A stretch of DNA of 64,000 bases from Ensifer aridi (GTDB taxonomy: Bacteria > Pseudomonadota > Alphaproteobacteria > Rhizobiales > Rhizobiaceae): NCBI RefSeq assembly GCF_002078505.1, contig NZ_LUAV01000012.1, positions 1,177 to 65,176 of the forward strand, given 5' to 3'. Every line of letters starts with the position of its first letter. The stretch's first letter is position 1. Made by a program: the position numbers and the translations under genes. Shown in pieces: positions 16,423 to 24,306 of the stretch. The notes beneath the pieces were generated by a model. It saw only the letters and a program-made list of their open reading frames with translations. It was not told the origin of the DNA and did no database searches.

Positions 16423-17097
16423 ATGTCGCAAGATTCATGGAAGTACGTCGACTCCGGAGGCGCGCCGAACGCGGCCGGTTTTCTGCCCAAACTGCCCATT
16501 CCCTATCAGGGCACGGACGACAGGCTTGCCATCGCGGAAATGGCGGAGGCCTTCGGCGTGACCCACCGCACGCTCCACTTCTATGAGGAGAAGGGCCTGC
16601 TGCACGCAGCGCGAATGGGGCCGATGCGCGTTTACGGCGAGGCCCAAATGCGCCGAATGGCGGTGATCAATGCCTGCCGGGAAATCGATATGCCGATCGC
16701 TGCAATCCAGGAACTGCTGGTCGCTCTCGACGGCGCGGGCAGCCAGAAGGAGGCCGACCGGCTGTTCGAAGCGACGCTTCGGGCGCGCCGCCGGGAGCTC
16801 GCCGCCCAGCAATCGATCCTGCGCCGCCAGATGCAGCGTATCGCCGAGCTTCTCGAAGAAGGAGCCGCCGGCGATGCAGACCCGCAAAATGGGAACATTC
16901 ATCTCTCGCCGCTCGAAACGGAATGTCTCGGCTTCATGGCCGAAGGCCACCCCGCAGCACACATCGCCCGGCTGATGGACATGGACCTGACAGCGGCGCT
17001 CACGCTGGAAGCCGGCCTCATTCGAAAGTTCGGTGCCCACAACCGTTTTCAGGCCGTCGCCAAGGCCGTGCTCGCCGGTATGATCGCATCGGAATAG
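16423..17097 (+). CDS. MerR-LuxR chimeric transcriptional regulator
   Basis: A 224-residue regulator with two different DNA-binding modules. Residues 35-100 are a MerR helix-turn-helix and wing (LAIAEMAEAFGVTHRTLHFYEEKGLL). Residues 105-150 are a coiled dimerisation helix. Residues 161-221 match a LuxR/GerE helix-turn-helix (LSPLETECLGFMAEGHPAAHIARLM then IRKFGAHNRFQAVAKAVLAG). MerR proteins normally end in a ligand domain, so the second HTH is unusual. The ATG at 16423 with GGGGGG upstream is preferred over 16339. No metal-binding cysteines are seen. Confidence 0.88.
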   Translation: MSQDSWKYVDSGGAPNAAGFLPKLPIPYQGTDDRLAIAEMAEAFGVTHRTLHFYEEKGLLHAARMGPMRVYGEAQMRRMAVINACREIDMPIAAIQELLVALDGAGSQKEADRLFEATLRARRRELAAQQSILRRQMQRIAELLEEGAAGDADPQNGNIHLSPLETECLGFMAEGHPAAHIARLMDMDLTAALTLEAGLIRKFGAHNRFQAVAKAVLAGMIASE

Positions 17098-17413
17098 ATG
17101 CCGAGCGGAAATGTGAAGCCGCCCCCTGAGGTCCGACTCTGCATCACGGCCGACATCATCTGTTGCCATTGGTGATCAGTGTTCAAATGACCGGAGAGTT
17201 GTCTTAGTCCTTGCGCGGCGCTAGTATTTGCCGGCAGTTCTGTACGTCTTTCTCGACAGTCTGCGTGTTTTGCCAGCGAGCTGCTTCTGATCGCACAGAA
17301 CAATCTCTCGTCCGTCGAGAGCCATATTCAGAAGCTTATTTTCGTCCGACGCCACTCGAATGGCGCCTCCGCCGATCTGTCTTAAACACGAACGGATATA
17401 CTTGGAGGAAAAG
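17098..17413. other. Intergenic region upstream of lipoprotein gene
   Basis: About 316 bases without a supportable gene on either strand. It must hold the lipoprotein/EF-hand promoter, and GGAGG lies six bases before the ATG at 17414, but I see no clear -35/-10 pair and no intrinsic terminator for the MerR gene. Confidence 0.4.
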
Positions 17414-17659
17414 ATGAGCAATCGCACGATCACTCTCATTCTCGCGGGCTGCCTCGCCCTGTCTGGCTGCCAGTCTGGCGCCATAACAGGAGCGACCGGA
17501 CGCACTGCCGAGTTCGGCTGCATCGCCGGTACGGTCGGCGGCGCAGTCGTCGGCGGGCTGGCCGGCGCGACCATTGGCTCGGGGACTGGTCAGCTCTGGG
17601 CGGTCGGCGGCGGCGCCGTGCTCGGCAGCGCGGCCGGCAGTGCCTTGACCTGCGCTTGA
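17414..17659 (+). CDS. Small glycine-zipper lipoprotein
   Basis: An 81-residue lipoprotein. Residues 1-18 form a type II signal peptide ending in the lipobox LSGC (Cys at 19). The mature part is almost entirely glycine-zipper sequence (GCIAGTVGGAVVGGLAGATI, then AVGGGAVLGSAAGSAL), as in 17-kDa surface antigen or OsmB-like proteins that insert into or pack against the outer membrane. GGAGG precedes the ATG. An EF-hand gene follows after 13 bases, so the two probably form an operon. Confidence 0.85.
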   Translation: MSNRTITLILAGCLALSGCQSGAITGATGRTAEFGCIAGTVGGAVVGGLAGATIGSGTGQLWAVGGGAVLGSAAGSALTCA

Positions 17660-17672
17660 AGCGAGGACCGGA

Positions 17673-18029
17673 ATGATGAAAAGACTAGTCCTGATGACGG
17701 CATTCGCCGTTCTCGCAGCCGTTACGGCTGCGGCGCAGAACCAGCCGGTTGCCATGAACCAAGGCCAAATGGATCGGCTCGACCGTGACAAGAGCGGCGC
17801 GGTCGACCGCTCCGAATACCAAGCTTTCATGACGGCAGCCTTCGCGAATCTGGACAGGAACAAGGACGGCAGCTTGCGCTCCGAAGAAGTGGCGCAGGTC
17901 CTGAACGCGCAGCAGTTTGCCGCCACCGACGCCAACAGTGACGGCAGGATCAGCCAGAACGAGTTCCTGAACAGGGTGATGGCTGACTTCAAATCTGCCG
18001 ACCGCAGCGGCGATGGTAGTCTGCAGTAG
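17673..18029 (+). CDS. Secreted EF-hand calcium-binding protein
   Basis: A 118-residue exported protein with a signal peptide (KRLVLMTAFAVLAAVTAAA, about 1-21) and three clear EF-hand loops: DRDKSGAVDRSEY (about 34-46), DRNKDGSLRSEE (about 60-71) and DANSDGRISQNE (about 85-96). The protein ends at DRSGDGSLQ, a fourth loop cut just before its last acidic position. Two ATGs (17673 and 17676) are adjacent. Calcium binding in the periplasm is likely. A palindromic hairpin follows about 77 bases downstream. Confidence 0.88.
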   Translation: MMKRLVLMTAFAVLAAVTAAAQNQPVAMNQGQMDRLDRDKSGAVDRSEYQAFMTAAFANLDRNKDGSLRSEEVAQVLNAQQFAATDANSDGRISQNEFLNRVMADFKSADRSGDGSLQ

Positions 18030-18105
18030 CCGAGGACCTGCTGACCGAATTGTGTTCAGGGACAGCAACACGGCGGCAAATCAACGGCGCCGCCAACAGG
18101 GCCGA

Positions 18106-18141
18106 CTTAGAAGCGGGCCGTTAACGGTCCGCTTTTCTAAG
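18106..18141 (+). terminator. Palindromic hairpin terminator after the EF-hand gene
   Basis: A near-perfect palindrome centred on GTTAAC (arms containing AGCGG and CCGTT, with CTTAG and CTAAG flanks) followed by TTTTCT within the right arm. It could end transcription from the left, and from either side in principle; downstream lies only the promoter region of the LysE gene. Confidence 0.55.
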
Positions 18142-18233
18142 CGGGGCGCACGCCGGCAACTTTTCATTGTAGACGCCGGACCTACCTTCGTTATAGTCGA
18201 GCGTCGTTTGCCGACACCGCGGAGGAAAAAACG

Positions 18234-18859
18234 TTGCCGTCGACCGGATTATTGATCACCTTCTTCATCACGACGGCCGTTTTCGCCTATATTCCGGGGC
18301 CGGCCATGCTCTATGCCGCAGCACAGACGATGGCGCGTGGTCGCTGGTCCGGGCTGATGGCTACGTTTGGTATTCACATCGGCGGCTATGTGCATGTCGC
18401 TGCGGCCGCTGCCGGACTGTCGGTCCTCTTCCACGCCGTGCCCACGCTGTATCTCGTCGTCAAATTGGCCGGTGCCGCCTATCTGATCTCGCTCGGCATT
18501 TCTCTCGTTTGCCGCAAATCTCAGGGGCCGCTGCCGGAATTCAGTGCCAAACCCGGCCGCCGCGCCTTCATCGGAGCGTCGTCGTCGAGATCCTGAACCC
18601 GAAGACCGCCATATTCTTCGTCGCCTTCCTGCCGCAGTTCATCGACGCGTCTGCAGCCCTCCCTGTCTGGGCCCAGTTCGTCATCCTTGGAGCGATCGTC
18701 AACTTGATGTTCTCGTCGGCAGACGTCGTCTGCGTCATGCTCGCGGCTGTAGTCATGTCGAATTTGAAGCGGTCCAGCCGCGTGGAGCGCCTCGTCCAAC
18801 GCGCCGGCGGGGCGACCCTCATCGGCTTGGGTGCCCATCTCGCCTTCCAGAAGGGCTAA
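18234..18859 (+). pseudogene. LysE family exporter gene broken by a single-base frameshift
   Basis: Two overlapping frames together make one LysE/RhtB-type exporter of about 208 residues. The first (from a TTG at 18234, after GGAGG) holds the N-terminal helices including AYIPGPAMLYAAAQTMARG; the second resumes at VVVEILNPKTAIFFVAFLPQF and runs to 18859. The break is near 18572, where ATCGGAGC would need one more C (ATCCGGAGC) to restore AFIRSVVVEILNP. Everything else is intact. Either a recent loss-of-function mutation or a sequencing error. An intact paralogue is at 25019-25612. Confidence 0.85.
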
Positions 18860-18872
18860 AGGCCATTCCGCC

Positions 18873-20000
18873 CTATCTAACGATCGTCAGCCGTTCCGCC
18901 GCCCGGGTGATCGCCGTATAGAGCCACCGCTCGCGCGTGTCGCGGAAGGCCCAGCTTTCGTCGAAGAGCACCACATTGTTCCACTGCGAGCCCTGCGCCT
19001 TGTGCACCGTCAGTGCGTAGCCGTAGTCGAACTCGTCATAGCGCTTGCGGGTCGACCAGGGGATCTCCCCTTCGACCTCTTCGAAGGCCGCTTTCAAAAG
19101 TTTGATCTTCGCCGCACCGCGGTCCATGTCGTCGTCTTCGGGGCGGATCATCAGATTGATGCCCGGTTTCACGGTTTCCTTCGACGAGCTCATCACCTGC
19201 CAAAGCGAGCCGTTGAGCAGCCCCTTGGCCGGATCGTTGCGAAGGCAGACGAGTTTGTCGCCGGACTGAGGATATTCGCTGGTAAAGCCCTTAAGCTCGC
19301 GAAGCCGCTGGTTGTAGCGCCGTCGCGTCCGGTTGGTGCCGACCAGCACCTGATCGGCCTCGAGGACCAGCGGCTGCGTCACCTCGCCCTTGGAGATGAC
19401 CTGCGCAGTACCATAGTCGCCATGCATGATCTCCTTGCCCTCGCGCACATGCATGGCGAGTTGAATGATCGGATTGTCCCGCGCCTGGCGATGGATTTCC
19501 GTCAGAAGATAGTCCGGCTCGTGGTTGGTGAAATAGCCCCCGCCCGAGACCGGCGGCAATTGCCCCGGGTCGCCGAGAACGAGGATCGGCGTGCCGAAGC
19601 TCATCAGGTCCTTGCCGAGCGCCTCGTCTACCATCGAGCATTCGTCGACGATGATCAGAGCGGCTTTCGCGACGGGGCTCTGCCGGTTGATCGCAAACAT
19701 CGGCGCGATCGACGTCTTGCCGGTCTCCTCATCCTCCACTTCTTCTTCGCCGCGCGGCCGGTAAATCAGCGAATGGATGGTCTTGGCGCTGCTGGCCCCC
19801 TTGGAGCGGAGCACTTGCGCGGCCTTGCCGGTGAAGGCGGCGAACAGCACCTCACCGTCCACATGCTCGGCGAAATGGCGGGCGAGCGTCGTCTTGCCGG
19901 TTCCGGCATAGCCGAACAGCCGGAAAAGCGGCGAGCGACCCTCCTTCAGCCAGCGCGAAACGGCCTTCAGGGCCTCATCCTGTTGCGGAGCGAACTGCAT
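18873..20000 (-). CDS. RecD-like ATP-dependent DNA helicase (AAA_30/UvrD_C_2)
   Basis: A 375-residue superfamily 1B helicase. Walker A is GYAGTGKTT (30-38), Walker B IIVDECSMVD (about 116-125), motif III LGDPGQLPPV (about 139-148), and the C-terminal motif YALTVHKAQGSQWNNVVLF (about 327-345) with YTAITRAAERLTIV at the end. It is compact compared with RecD2 and lacks the long N-terminal region. The ATG at 20000 begins the homologous sequence. It is widespread in alphaproteobacteria as a stand-alone gene; the cellular role is presumably DNA repair or end processing. Confidence 0.9.
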   Translation of the reverse strand: MQFAPQQDEALKAVSRWLKEGRSPLFRLFGYAGTGKTTLARHFAEHVDGEVLFAAFTGKAAQVLRSKGASSAKTIHSLIYRPRGEEEVEDEETGKTSIAPMFAINRQSPVAKAALIIVDECSMVDEALGKDLMSFGTPILVLGDPGQLPPVSGGGYFTNHEPDYLLTEIHRQARDNPIIQLAMHVREGKEIMHGDYGTAQVISKGEVTQPLVLEADQVLVGTNRTRRRYNQRLRELKGFTSEYPQSGDKLVCLRNDPAKGLLNGSLWQVMSSSKETVKPGINLMIRPEDDDMDRGAAKIKLLKAAFEEVEGEIPWSTRKRYDEFDYGYALTVHKAQGSQWNNVVLFDESWAFRDTRERWLYTAITRAAERLTIVR

Positions 20001-20142
20001 GACGTGCAGTGTCAGGATTCGGGCGCCGGGCGCAAGTGCCGATTTGGCTATCGGCGGTTGCATCGATGCGTGGGACGGCCGTTGCGCAAAATTCTATGCG
20101 GCGCCAAGGTGGTCATTCAGCGTCAAGCAGCGTCCTTTCGGG

Positions 20143-20175
20143 GCCACACTGGCAAAGCCGGTGTGGCACTTTTTT
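20143..20175 (+). terminator. Orphan intrinsic terminator, possible end of a small RNA
   Basis: An 11-bp stem with one wobble (GCCACACTGGC and GCCGGTGTGGC) around an AAA loop, followed after two bases by TTTTTT. It points rightward, yet no gene precedes it on the plus strand: the helicase is on the other strand and starts at 20000, and the permease starts at 20271. It therefore implies a short independent transcript in 20001-20142 or premature termination upstream of the permease. Confidence 0.8.
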
Positions 20176-20270
20176 GCACCGCACCTTGTATCGAGGCAGT
20201 CAGTGCTGCTAACCAGTAAGCGGCTGCATACAGTGTGCACGAACATCGATGCGGCAGCGCCTGCCGGAGA

Positions 20271-21365
20271 ATGCCCTTGAAGCCGGAACAGCCATCAATG
20301 CCGATGCCGCCCGTAAAGACCGGGCTGGGCCGCTTAGCGGGCCTCTGGCAATGGTGCCTGCTCGCGGCGCTCTCCGTTGTATTCGCAGCCATTCTGGAAA
20401 CGATCGGCATCCCCGCCGGGCTCTTGATGGGACCTATGGCCGCCGGCGCACTTGTTGGCATGAATGGCGGTACCATCCGCCTGCCCCGGCAGCTCTTCTT
20501 CTGCGTGCAGTTCGTCCTGGCGATGATGATCGCCGGCTCCATGAGCCCGGACCTGCTCGTGACCTTTTCGGGCAACTGGCTCCTGTTCCTCGCAATAATT
20601 CTCTCCGTGATCGGCATGAGTACGCTTTGCGGCTGGACCATAACGCGAATGGGCATCCTGCCTGGGACGACCGCGATCTGGGGCTCATCGGCCGGTGCTG
20701 CCTCGACAATGCTGCTGATGGCCGACGCCTACGGTGCGGATGCCCGTCTCGTCGCCTTCATGCAATATCTGCGCGTCGTCTTCGTCGCGAGCACAGCGAC
20801 CATGATCGCGCATCTCTGGGTGAGCGGTGCCGAGGCCGAGACCACAACCGGCTGGTTCGCGCCGGTCGCCGGCCTTCCTTTCCTCATGACGCTTGCCGTG
20901 GGCATCGTCGGCGGCTTCCTCGGTAGGGTGCTGCGCGTGCCGGCCGGCGCCTTCCTCATCCCCTTCGCCATCGGCTCGGCGCTCAGCATCACCGGCGCCA
21001 TGACGATCGAGCTGCCGCAGTGGCTGCTGGCTCTTTCCTTTGCCTTGCTCGGTTGGAACATCGGTCTCGGCTTTACCCGAACGATCCTGACGCATGCCCG
21101 CCGCGCCCTGGTGCCGACGGTCATCTCCATCCTCGTGTTGATGTCTTTTTCCGGGCTTCTGGCCCTGTTGCTCATCGAAGCGGTCGGGATCGACCCGCTG
21201 ACGGCCTATCTCGCCACCAGTCCCGGCGGCCTCGATTCGATCGCCGTCATCGCCGCCTCCAGCAATGTCGACCTCCCCTTCGTCATGGCGCTGCAGACGG
21301 CCCGCCTGCTGATCATCACCTTGATTGGCCCGCCGCTCGCCCGTTTCGTCGCCGACCGGGCCTGA
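20271..21365 (+). CDS. AbrB family membrane protein (putative permease)
   Basis: A 364-residue protein with about ten transmembrane helices arranged as two AbrB-duplication repeats (GIPAGLLMGPMAAGALVGM at about 43-61 and the PAGAFLIPFAIGSALSITG copy at about 236-254). It belongs to the family sometimes labelled ammonia monooxygenase or AbrB regulator, which is misleading: it is an integral membrane protein, probably a transporter. SATSPGGLDSI-like sequence near 320 is conserved. The ATG at 20271 follows GCCGGAGA. The substrate is unknown. Confidence 0.83.
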   Translation: MPLKPEQPSMPMPPVKTGLGRLAGLWQWCLLAALSVVFAAILETIGIPAGLLMGPMAAGALVGMNGGTIRLPRQLFFCVQFVLAMMIAGSMSPDLLVTFSGNWLLFLAIILSVIGMSTLCGWTITRMGILPGTTAIWGSSAGAASTMLLMADAYGADARLVAFMQYLRVVFVASTATMIAHLWVSGAEAETTTGWFAPVAGLPFLMTLAVGIVGGFLGRVLRVPAGAFLIPFAIGSALSITGAMTIELPQWLLALSFALLGWNIGLGFTRTILTHARRALVPTVISILVLMSFSGLLALLLIEAVGIDPLTAYLATSPGGLDSIAVIAASSNVDLPFVMALQTARLLIITLIGPPLARFVADRA

Positions 21366-21429
21366 CAGGCACCGTCCCACGCGGAGCAAACGCGTCTTCT
21401 CCGCCTGGCGCAACCATCGCGAGCGCGGC

Positions 21430-21458
21430 GGGAATAAATCTGCCGTCCCTCGTGTCTC
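21430..21458 (+). promoter_or_regulatory. Possible ECF promoter of the COG4315-sigma-anti-sigma operon
   Basis: GGGAATAA (21430-21437) with CGTGTCTC (21451-21458) about 13 bases on resembles a -35 GGGAAT / -10 GTCT layout of several rhizobial ECF promoters. It lies 61 bases before the first start codon and could be autoregulatory. Consensus recalled only loosely. Confidence 0.3.
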
Positions 21459-21518
21459 ATCTGCGAACCCGCTGGAGCGCGGTTCTGCTTCAGAAACACT
21501 TTCAGGAAGGAAATCCCC

Positions 21519-21893
21519 ATGAGAACGTTTCCGTTAGCCGTCGCCTTCTCATTTGCCGCGGCCGCTGCCGCCCTCGCCGCGCCGCCGGTCAAGACGGTCG
21601 AGAGCGAAAAGGGTCCCGTTCTCGCCGCAGCGAACGGCATGACGCTTTACACCTACAGGGACGACCAGAAGGGCGTTTCGACCTGCTATGATCAATGCGC
21701 CAAGAACTGGCCGCCCTTCATGGTAGAGGGCAATGCAACCGCTGAAGGCCCCTATACGATCGTCGAGCGCAAGGACGGTAGCAAGCAATGGGCCAAGGAC
21801 GGCATGCCGCTTTATTTCTGGGTCAAGGACAAGAAAATGGGTGACATCACCGGCGACGGTGTAAAGGGCGAATGGGATGTCGCACGGCCGTGA
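21519..21893 (+). CDS. Secreted COG4315 (YxFxxD repeat) protein
   Basis: A 124-residue exported protein with a signal peptide (about 1-20, ending ALAAPP). It has two copies of the family motif: LYTYRDD (about 43-49) before a disulfide-like pair C57/C61 in STCYDQCAKNWPPF, and LYFWVKDKKMGD (about 97-108). COG4315 proteins are often cotranscribed with ECF sigma factors, as here: the sigma gene begins inside this gene and overlaps its end by 17 bases. Function is unknown; surface or periplasmic stress role is possible. Confidence 0.87.
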   Translation: MRTFPLAVAFSFAAAAAALAAPPVKTVESEKGPVLAAANGMTLYTYRDDQKGVSTCYDQCAKNWPPFMVEGNATAEGPYTIVERKDGSKQWAKDGMPLYFWVKDKKMGDITGDGVKGEWDVARP

Positions 21894-22431
21894 CGGTCAA
21901 GGTACGGGCACGGGCGCGGATGCTTCCGCTCCCGATGCCTTTGAACGAGATGTCCTCGCCTTGATGCCGGCGCTCAGGCGCTATTCGCGCAGCCTCGCGC
22001 GTTCCGATCCGGACGGCGAGGACCTGTTGCAGGATTGCGTCGAGAAGGTGTTGGCGCGGCGCGCGCAATGGCGCGGCGTCAATCTGCGCGCCTGGGCTTT
22101 CACCATCATGACCAATCTCCACCGCAACCGTCACCGCCGCCAGGCGCAACATCCGGAGGTCGAGTTCGAAGATGCACTTGGCCTTTCGGCTGAGGAGGAG
22201 AACGCGGACCCGTTGGAACGGCAGCGTTTGGAGCGCGCTCTGGACAGGCTGTCGGCCGACAAACGCGCGGTGCTGATGCTCGTGGTGATCGAGGGATACC
22301 GCTACCAGGACGTGGCCGACATGATGGCGATCCCCATCGGAACGGTGATGTCCCGCCTCTCGCGCGCCCGGCGCCAACTCGCAGAAGCGATGAAGGATGA
22401 TAATGTGATTGCCCTGCGGAGACCGAAATGA
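21877..22431 (+). CDS. ECF RNA polymerase sigma factor
   Basis: A 184-residue ECF sigma factor. Region 2 is at about 25-95 (MPALRRYSRSLARSDPDGEDLLQDCVEKVL, then NLRAWAFTIMTNLHRNRHRR), region 4 at about 118-172 (ALDRLSADKRAVLMLVVIEGYRYQDVADMMAIPIGTVMSRLSRAR). It overlaps the secreted-protein gene by 17 bases and its cognate anti-sigma gene by 4 bases (ATGA), so the three are tightly coupled. The N-terminal extension of about 20 residues is hydrophilic and may be shorter in reality. Confidence 0.94.
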   Translation: MSHGRDGQGTGTGADASAPDAFERDVLALMPALRRYSRSLARSDPDGEDLLQDCVEKVLARRAQWRGVNLRAWAFTIMTNLHRNRHRRQAQHPEVEFEDALGLSAEEENADPLERQRLERALDRLSADKRAVLMLVVIEGYRYQDVADMMAIPIGTVMSRLSRARRQLAEAMKDDNVIALRRPK

Positions 22432-23234
22432 CCGACGAATTCGACAGCGTCTCCGAAGACGAGCTGCACGCCTATGTCGATGGCCATCTGAGCCAGCCGG
22501 AGCGCGGGCGCATCGAAGCCTGGTTGGAGAGACATCCCGCCCGGGCCGAGGAGGTGCGTGAGTGGCAGGCGCAGGCGCAAACGTTGAAGCAGCATTTTGC
22601 CTCCTATGCCCGCAGCGACGAAGGCGACCGCGCCCTGATCTCGGCTCGTCGGCCAACCGCGGGTTCGGCATCCTCCGCATCCCTGCTGCGGCGCATCGCC
22701 GCCGGCCTCCTGATCTTTGCCGCTGGGGCCCTCGCCGGCGCTTATGCGCCACGCTTCATCGCCCCGGACGCCCCGTCTCAGAGCGAACGGCTGAACGAGT
22801 CGCTGCCCCGCCAGGCGCAATCCGCTTTCCTGATCTACGCGAGCGAGGTACGCCATCCGATCGAGGTCGGGGCCGACCAGCAGGCGCATCTCGCGACATG
22901 GCTCGGCAAACGGCTCGACTACGCGCTGACGATCCCAGACCTGTCACCCCTCGGCTTTTCGCTCGTCGGCGGCAGACTCCTTCCGGTCAACGGCAAGGCG
23001 GGCGCGATGCTGATGTATGAGGACGGCACCGGGCAGCGGCTGACGGTGCTTCTCGGCCGCAACCCCGACAACCGCGAAACCAGCTTCCGCATTGCGAGCG
23101 AAGGCGGGATCGAGACCTTCTACTGGATCGATGGCGAGATCGGCTATGCCGTCACCGGGGAGGTGCCACACGAGCTGCTCCAGAAAGTCGCCAGCGAATG
23201 CTACCGGCAGTTCGAGGGATCGTCGCCGTCCTAA
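22428..23234 (+). CDS. Single-pass anti-sigma factor
   Basis: A 268-residue membrane protein with an N-terminal cytoplasmic anti-sigma domain (about 8-60, EDELHAYVDGHLSQPERGRIEAWLERHP), one transmembrane helix (about 86-106, IAAGLLIFAAGALAGAYA), and a periplasmic domain of about 160 residues with HPIEVGADQQAHLATWLGKRLDY and the SLVGGRLLPVNGKAGAMLMYEDG stretch. No HxxxCxxC zinc motif is seen. It overlaps the sigma gene stop by 4 bases, as expected for equal production of both proteins. Confidence 0.9.
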   Translation: MTDEFDSVSEDELHAYVDGHLSQPERGRIEAWLERHPARAEEVREWQAQAQTLKQHFASYARSDEGDRALISARRPTAGSASSASLLRRIAAGLLIFAAGALAGAYAPRFIAPDAPSQSERLNESLPRQAQSAFLIYASEVRHPIEVGADQQAHLATWLGKRLDYALTIPDLSPLGFSLVGGRLLPVNGKAGAMLMYEDGTGQRLTVLLGRNPDNRETSFRIASEGGIETFYWIDGEIGYAVTGEVPHELLQKVASECYRQFEGSSPS

Positions 23235-23247
23235 GATGCGCTGCGCT

Positions 23248-23660
23248 TCAGCGAGACGGTCGCCGGAACGCGCGGCCGTCCACCATCGCTTGCCGTTCCG
23301 GGTCGTTGTCCAGCGCGATCGGCTTGCCGTGCGGCGTCGCTTCCGCGGCGCGCTGCCAGCTTTTGGAGAGCGCTTCGAGTTCGGGACGGGAGGTGATGGA
23401 CAGTTCTGTCACCAGACGGCTGAGCGCCGCCACCAGCAATCGTAGTAGTCGCTGCCGTCCGCCTTGCGGCCGGGCCTGTAAAGCTCGGCCGAGAGCGCTT
23501 CGGCCCATTCGTTCCAGGAAAACACGCCCTGCTCGTGAAGCCGCACGGTCATTGCGAAGGCGACTGCCTGCCAAGGCTCGGCGAAGACGGGCTCGCCTTC
23601 CGGCGATTTCGGCAGTTCCGCCGAGGCGACCAAGGGAGAAGTGAACTTACACGCGCTCAA
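23248..23660 (-). pseudogene. Nitrile hydratase accessory protein gene with a single-base frameshift
   Basis: The N-terminal frame (from a TTG at 23660 overlapping the beta gene, or a nearby start) encodes ELPKSPEGEPVFAEPWQAVA and SWNEWAEALSAEL through DGSDYYDCWW. The expected continuation AALSRLVTELSITSRPELEAL lies in the next frame and runs to 23248. One missing G near 23434 (TGGTGG for TGGGTGG) explains the shift. The intact product would be the small chaperone that loads cobalt into the alpha subunit. If the shift is real, maturation may be impaired. Confidence 0.83.
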
Positions 23661-24306
23661 GATAGCTCTCCCAGGCATCGATCGAGACGGTGAGCGTCGG
23701 GTCTGCGCCCTCGCCCCAGACCTCGCCCGCGTCGAACACGACCGTATAGAGCCATTGCGGGTTCTCGCCCTTGCCATGGGCGTTGTCGTCCGGAAAGACG
23801 AAGCTCCCCTGCACCGCCTCCACTACGCCGACTTTGGCGCGCGCATAGCGCGGCAGGCGTGTGTGGGTCTCAGGATTGAAGTTCTTCGTTCGCACCGTCT
23901 GGCCGACGGCGAAGCGCGGCGGCCGATCGACCGGCCGGTCGCAGGGCCCGCCTTTGGCAAGCACGCCCGCTGCCATCTCAGCCTTCAATACTCGCTTCGG
24001 CTCGCGCCCCTTTTCGAGCATGTGGCCCGTGTCGAGCTCGGCCTGAGTGATGAAGCCGTGCCGCTTGAGCAGCGTTTCCAGCGCCCTTACCCAGATTTCA
24101 TAATAGCTTGCAGAGAGATAGATCGGCGGCGGCAGGCTTTCGCGCGCGTGCCGGCTTTCATCCAGCGTCCAGGCGCCGAAGGCGCCGCAGGAGAGCGTAA
24201 TCCCGAGTGCCCGCTTCTCCCACTCTGCATGGAAATAGGGTTCGTCCTTTTCCGGTGCGATCGGCCCGAGCCCATGCTGCCCGCCGAGATCATGCGGCCC
24301 GTTCAT
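23647..24306 (-). CDS. nthB: Nitrile hydratase subunit beta
   Basis: A 219-residue beta subunit. It begins with [15 protein letters not shown], the family start, has [24 protein letters not shown] (about 51-74), and ends in the SH3-like barrel (about 120-219, [29 protein letters not shown]). The start overlaps the alpha subunit stop by 4 bases, and the downstream accessory gene overlaps its end, giving the alpha-beta-accessory order typical of cobalt enzymes. With alpha it hydrates nitriles to amides. Confidence 0.95.
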   Translation of the reverse strand: MNGPHDLGGQHGLGPIAPEKDEPYFHAEWEKRALGITLSCGAFGAWTLDESRHARESLPPPIYLSASYYEIWVRALETLLKRHGFITQAELDTGHMLEKGREPKRVLKAEMAAGVLAKGGPCDRPVDRPPRFAVGQTVRTKNFNPETHTRLPRYARAKVGVVEAVQGSFVFPDDNAHGKGENPQWLYTVVFDAGEVWGEGADPTLTVSIDAWESYLERV

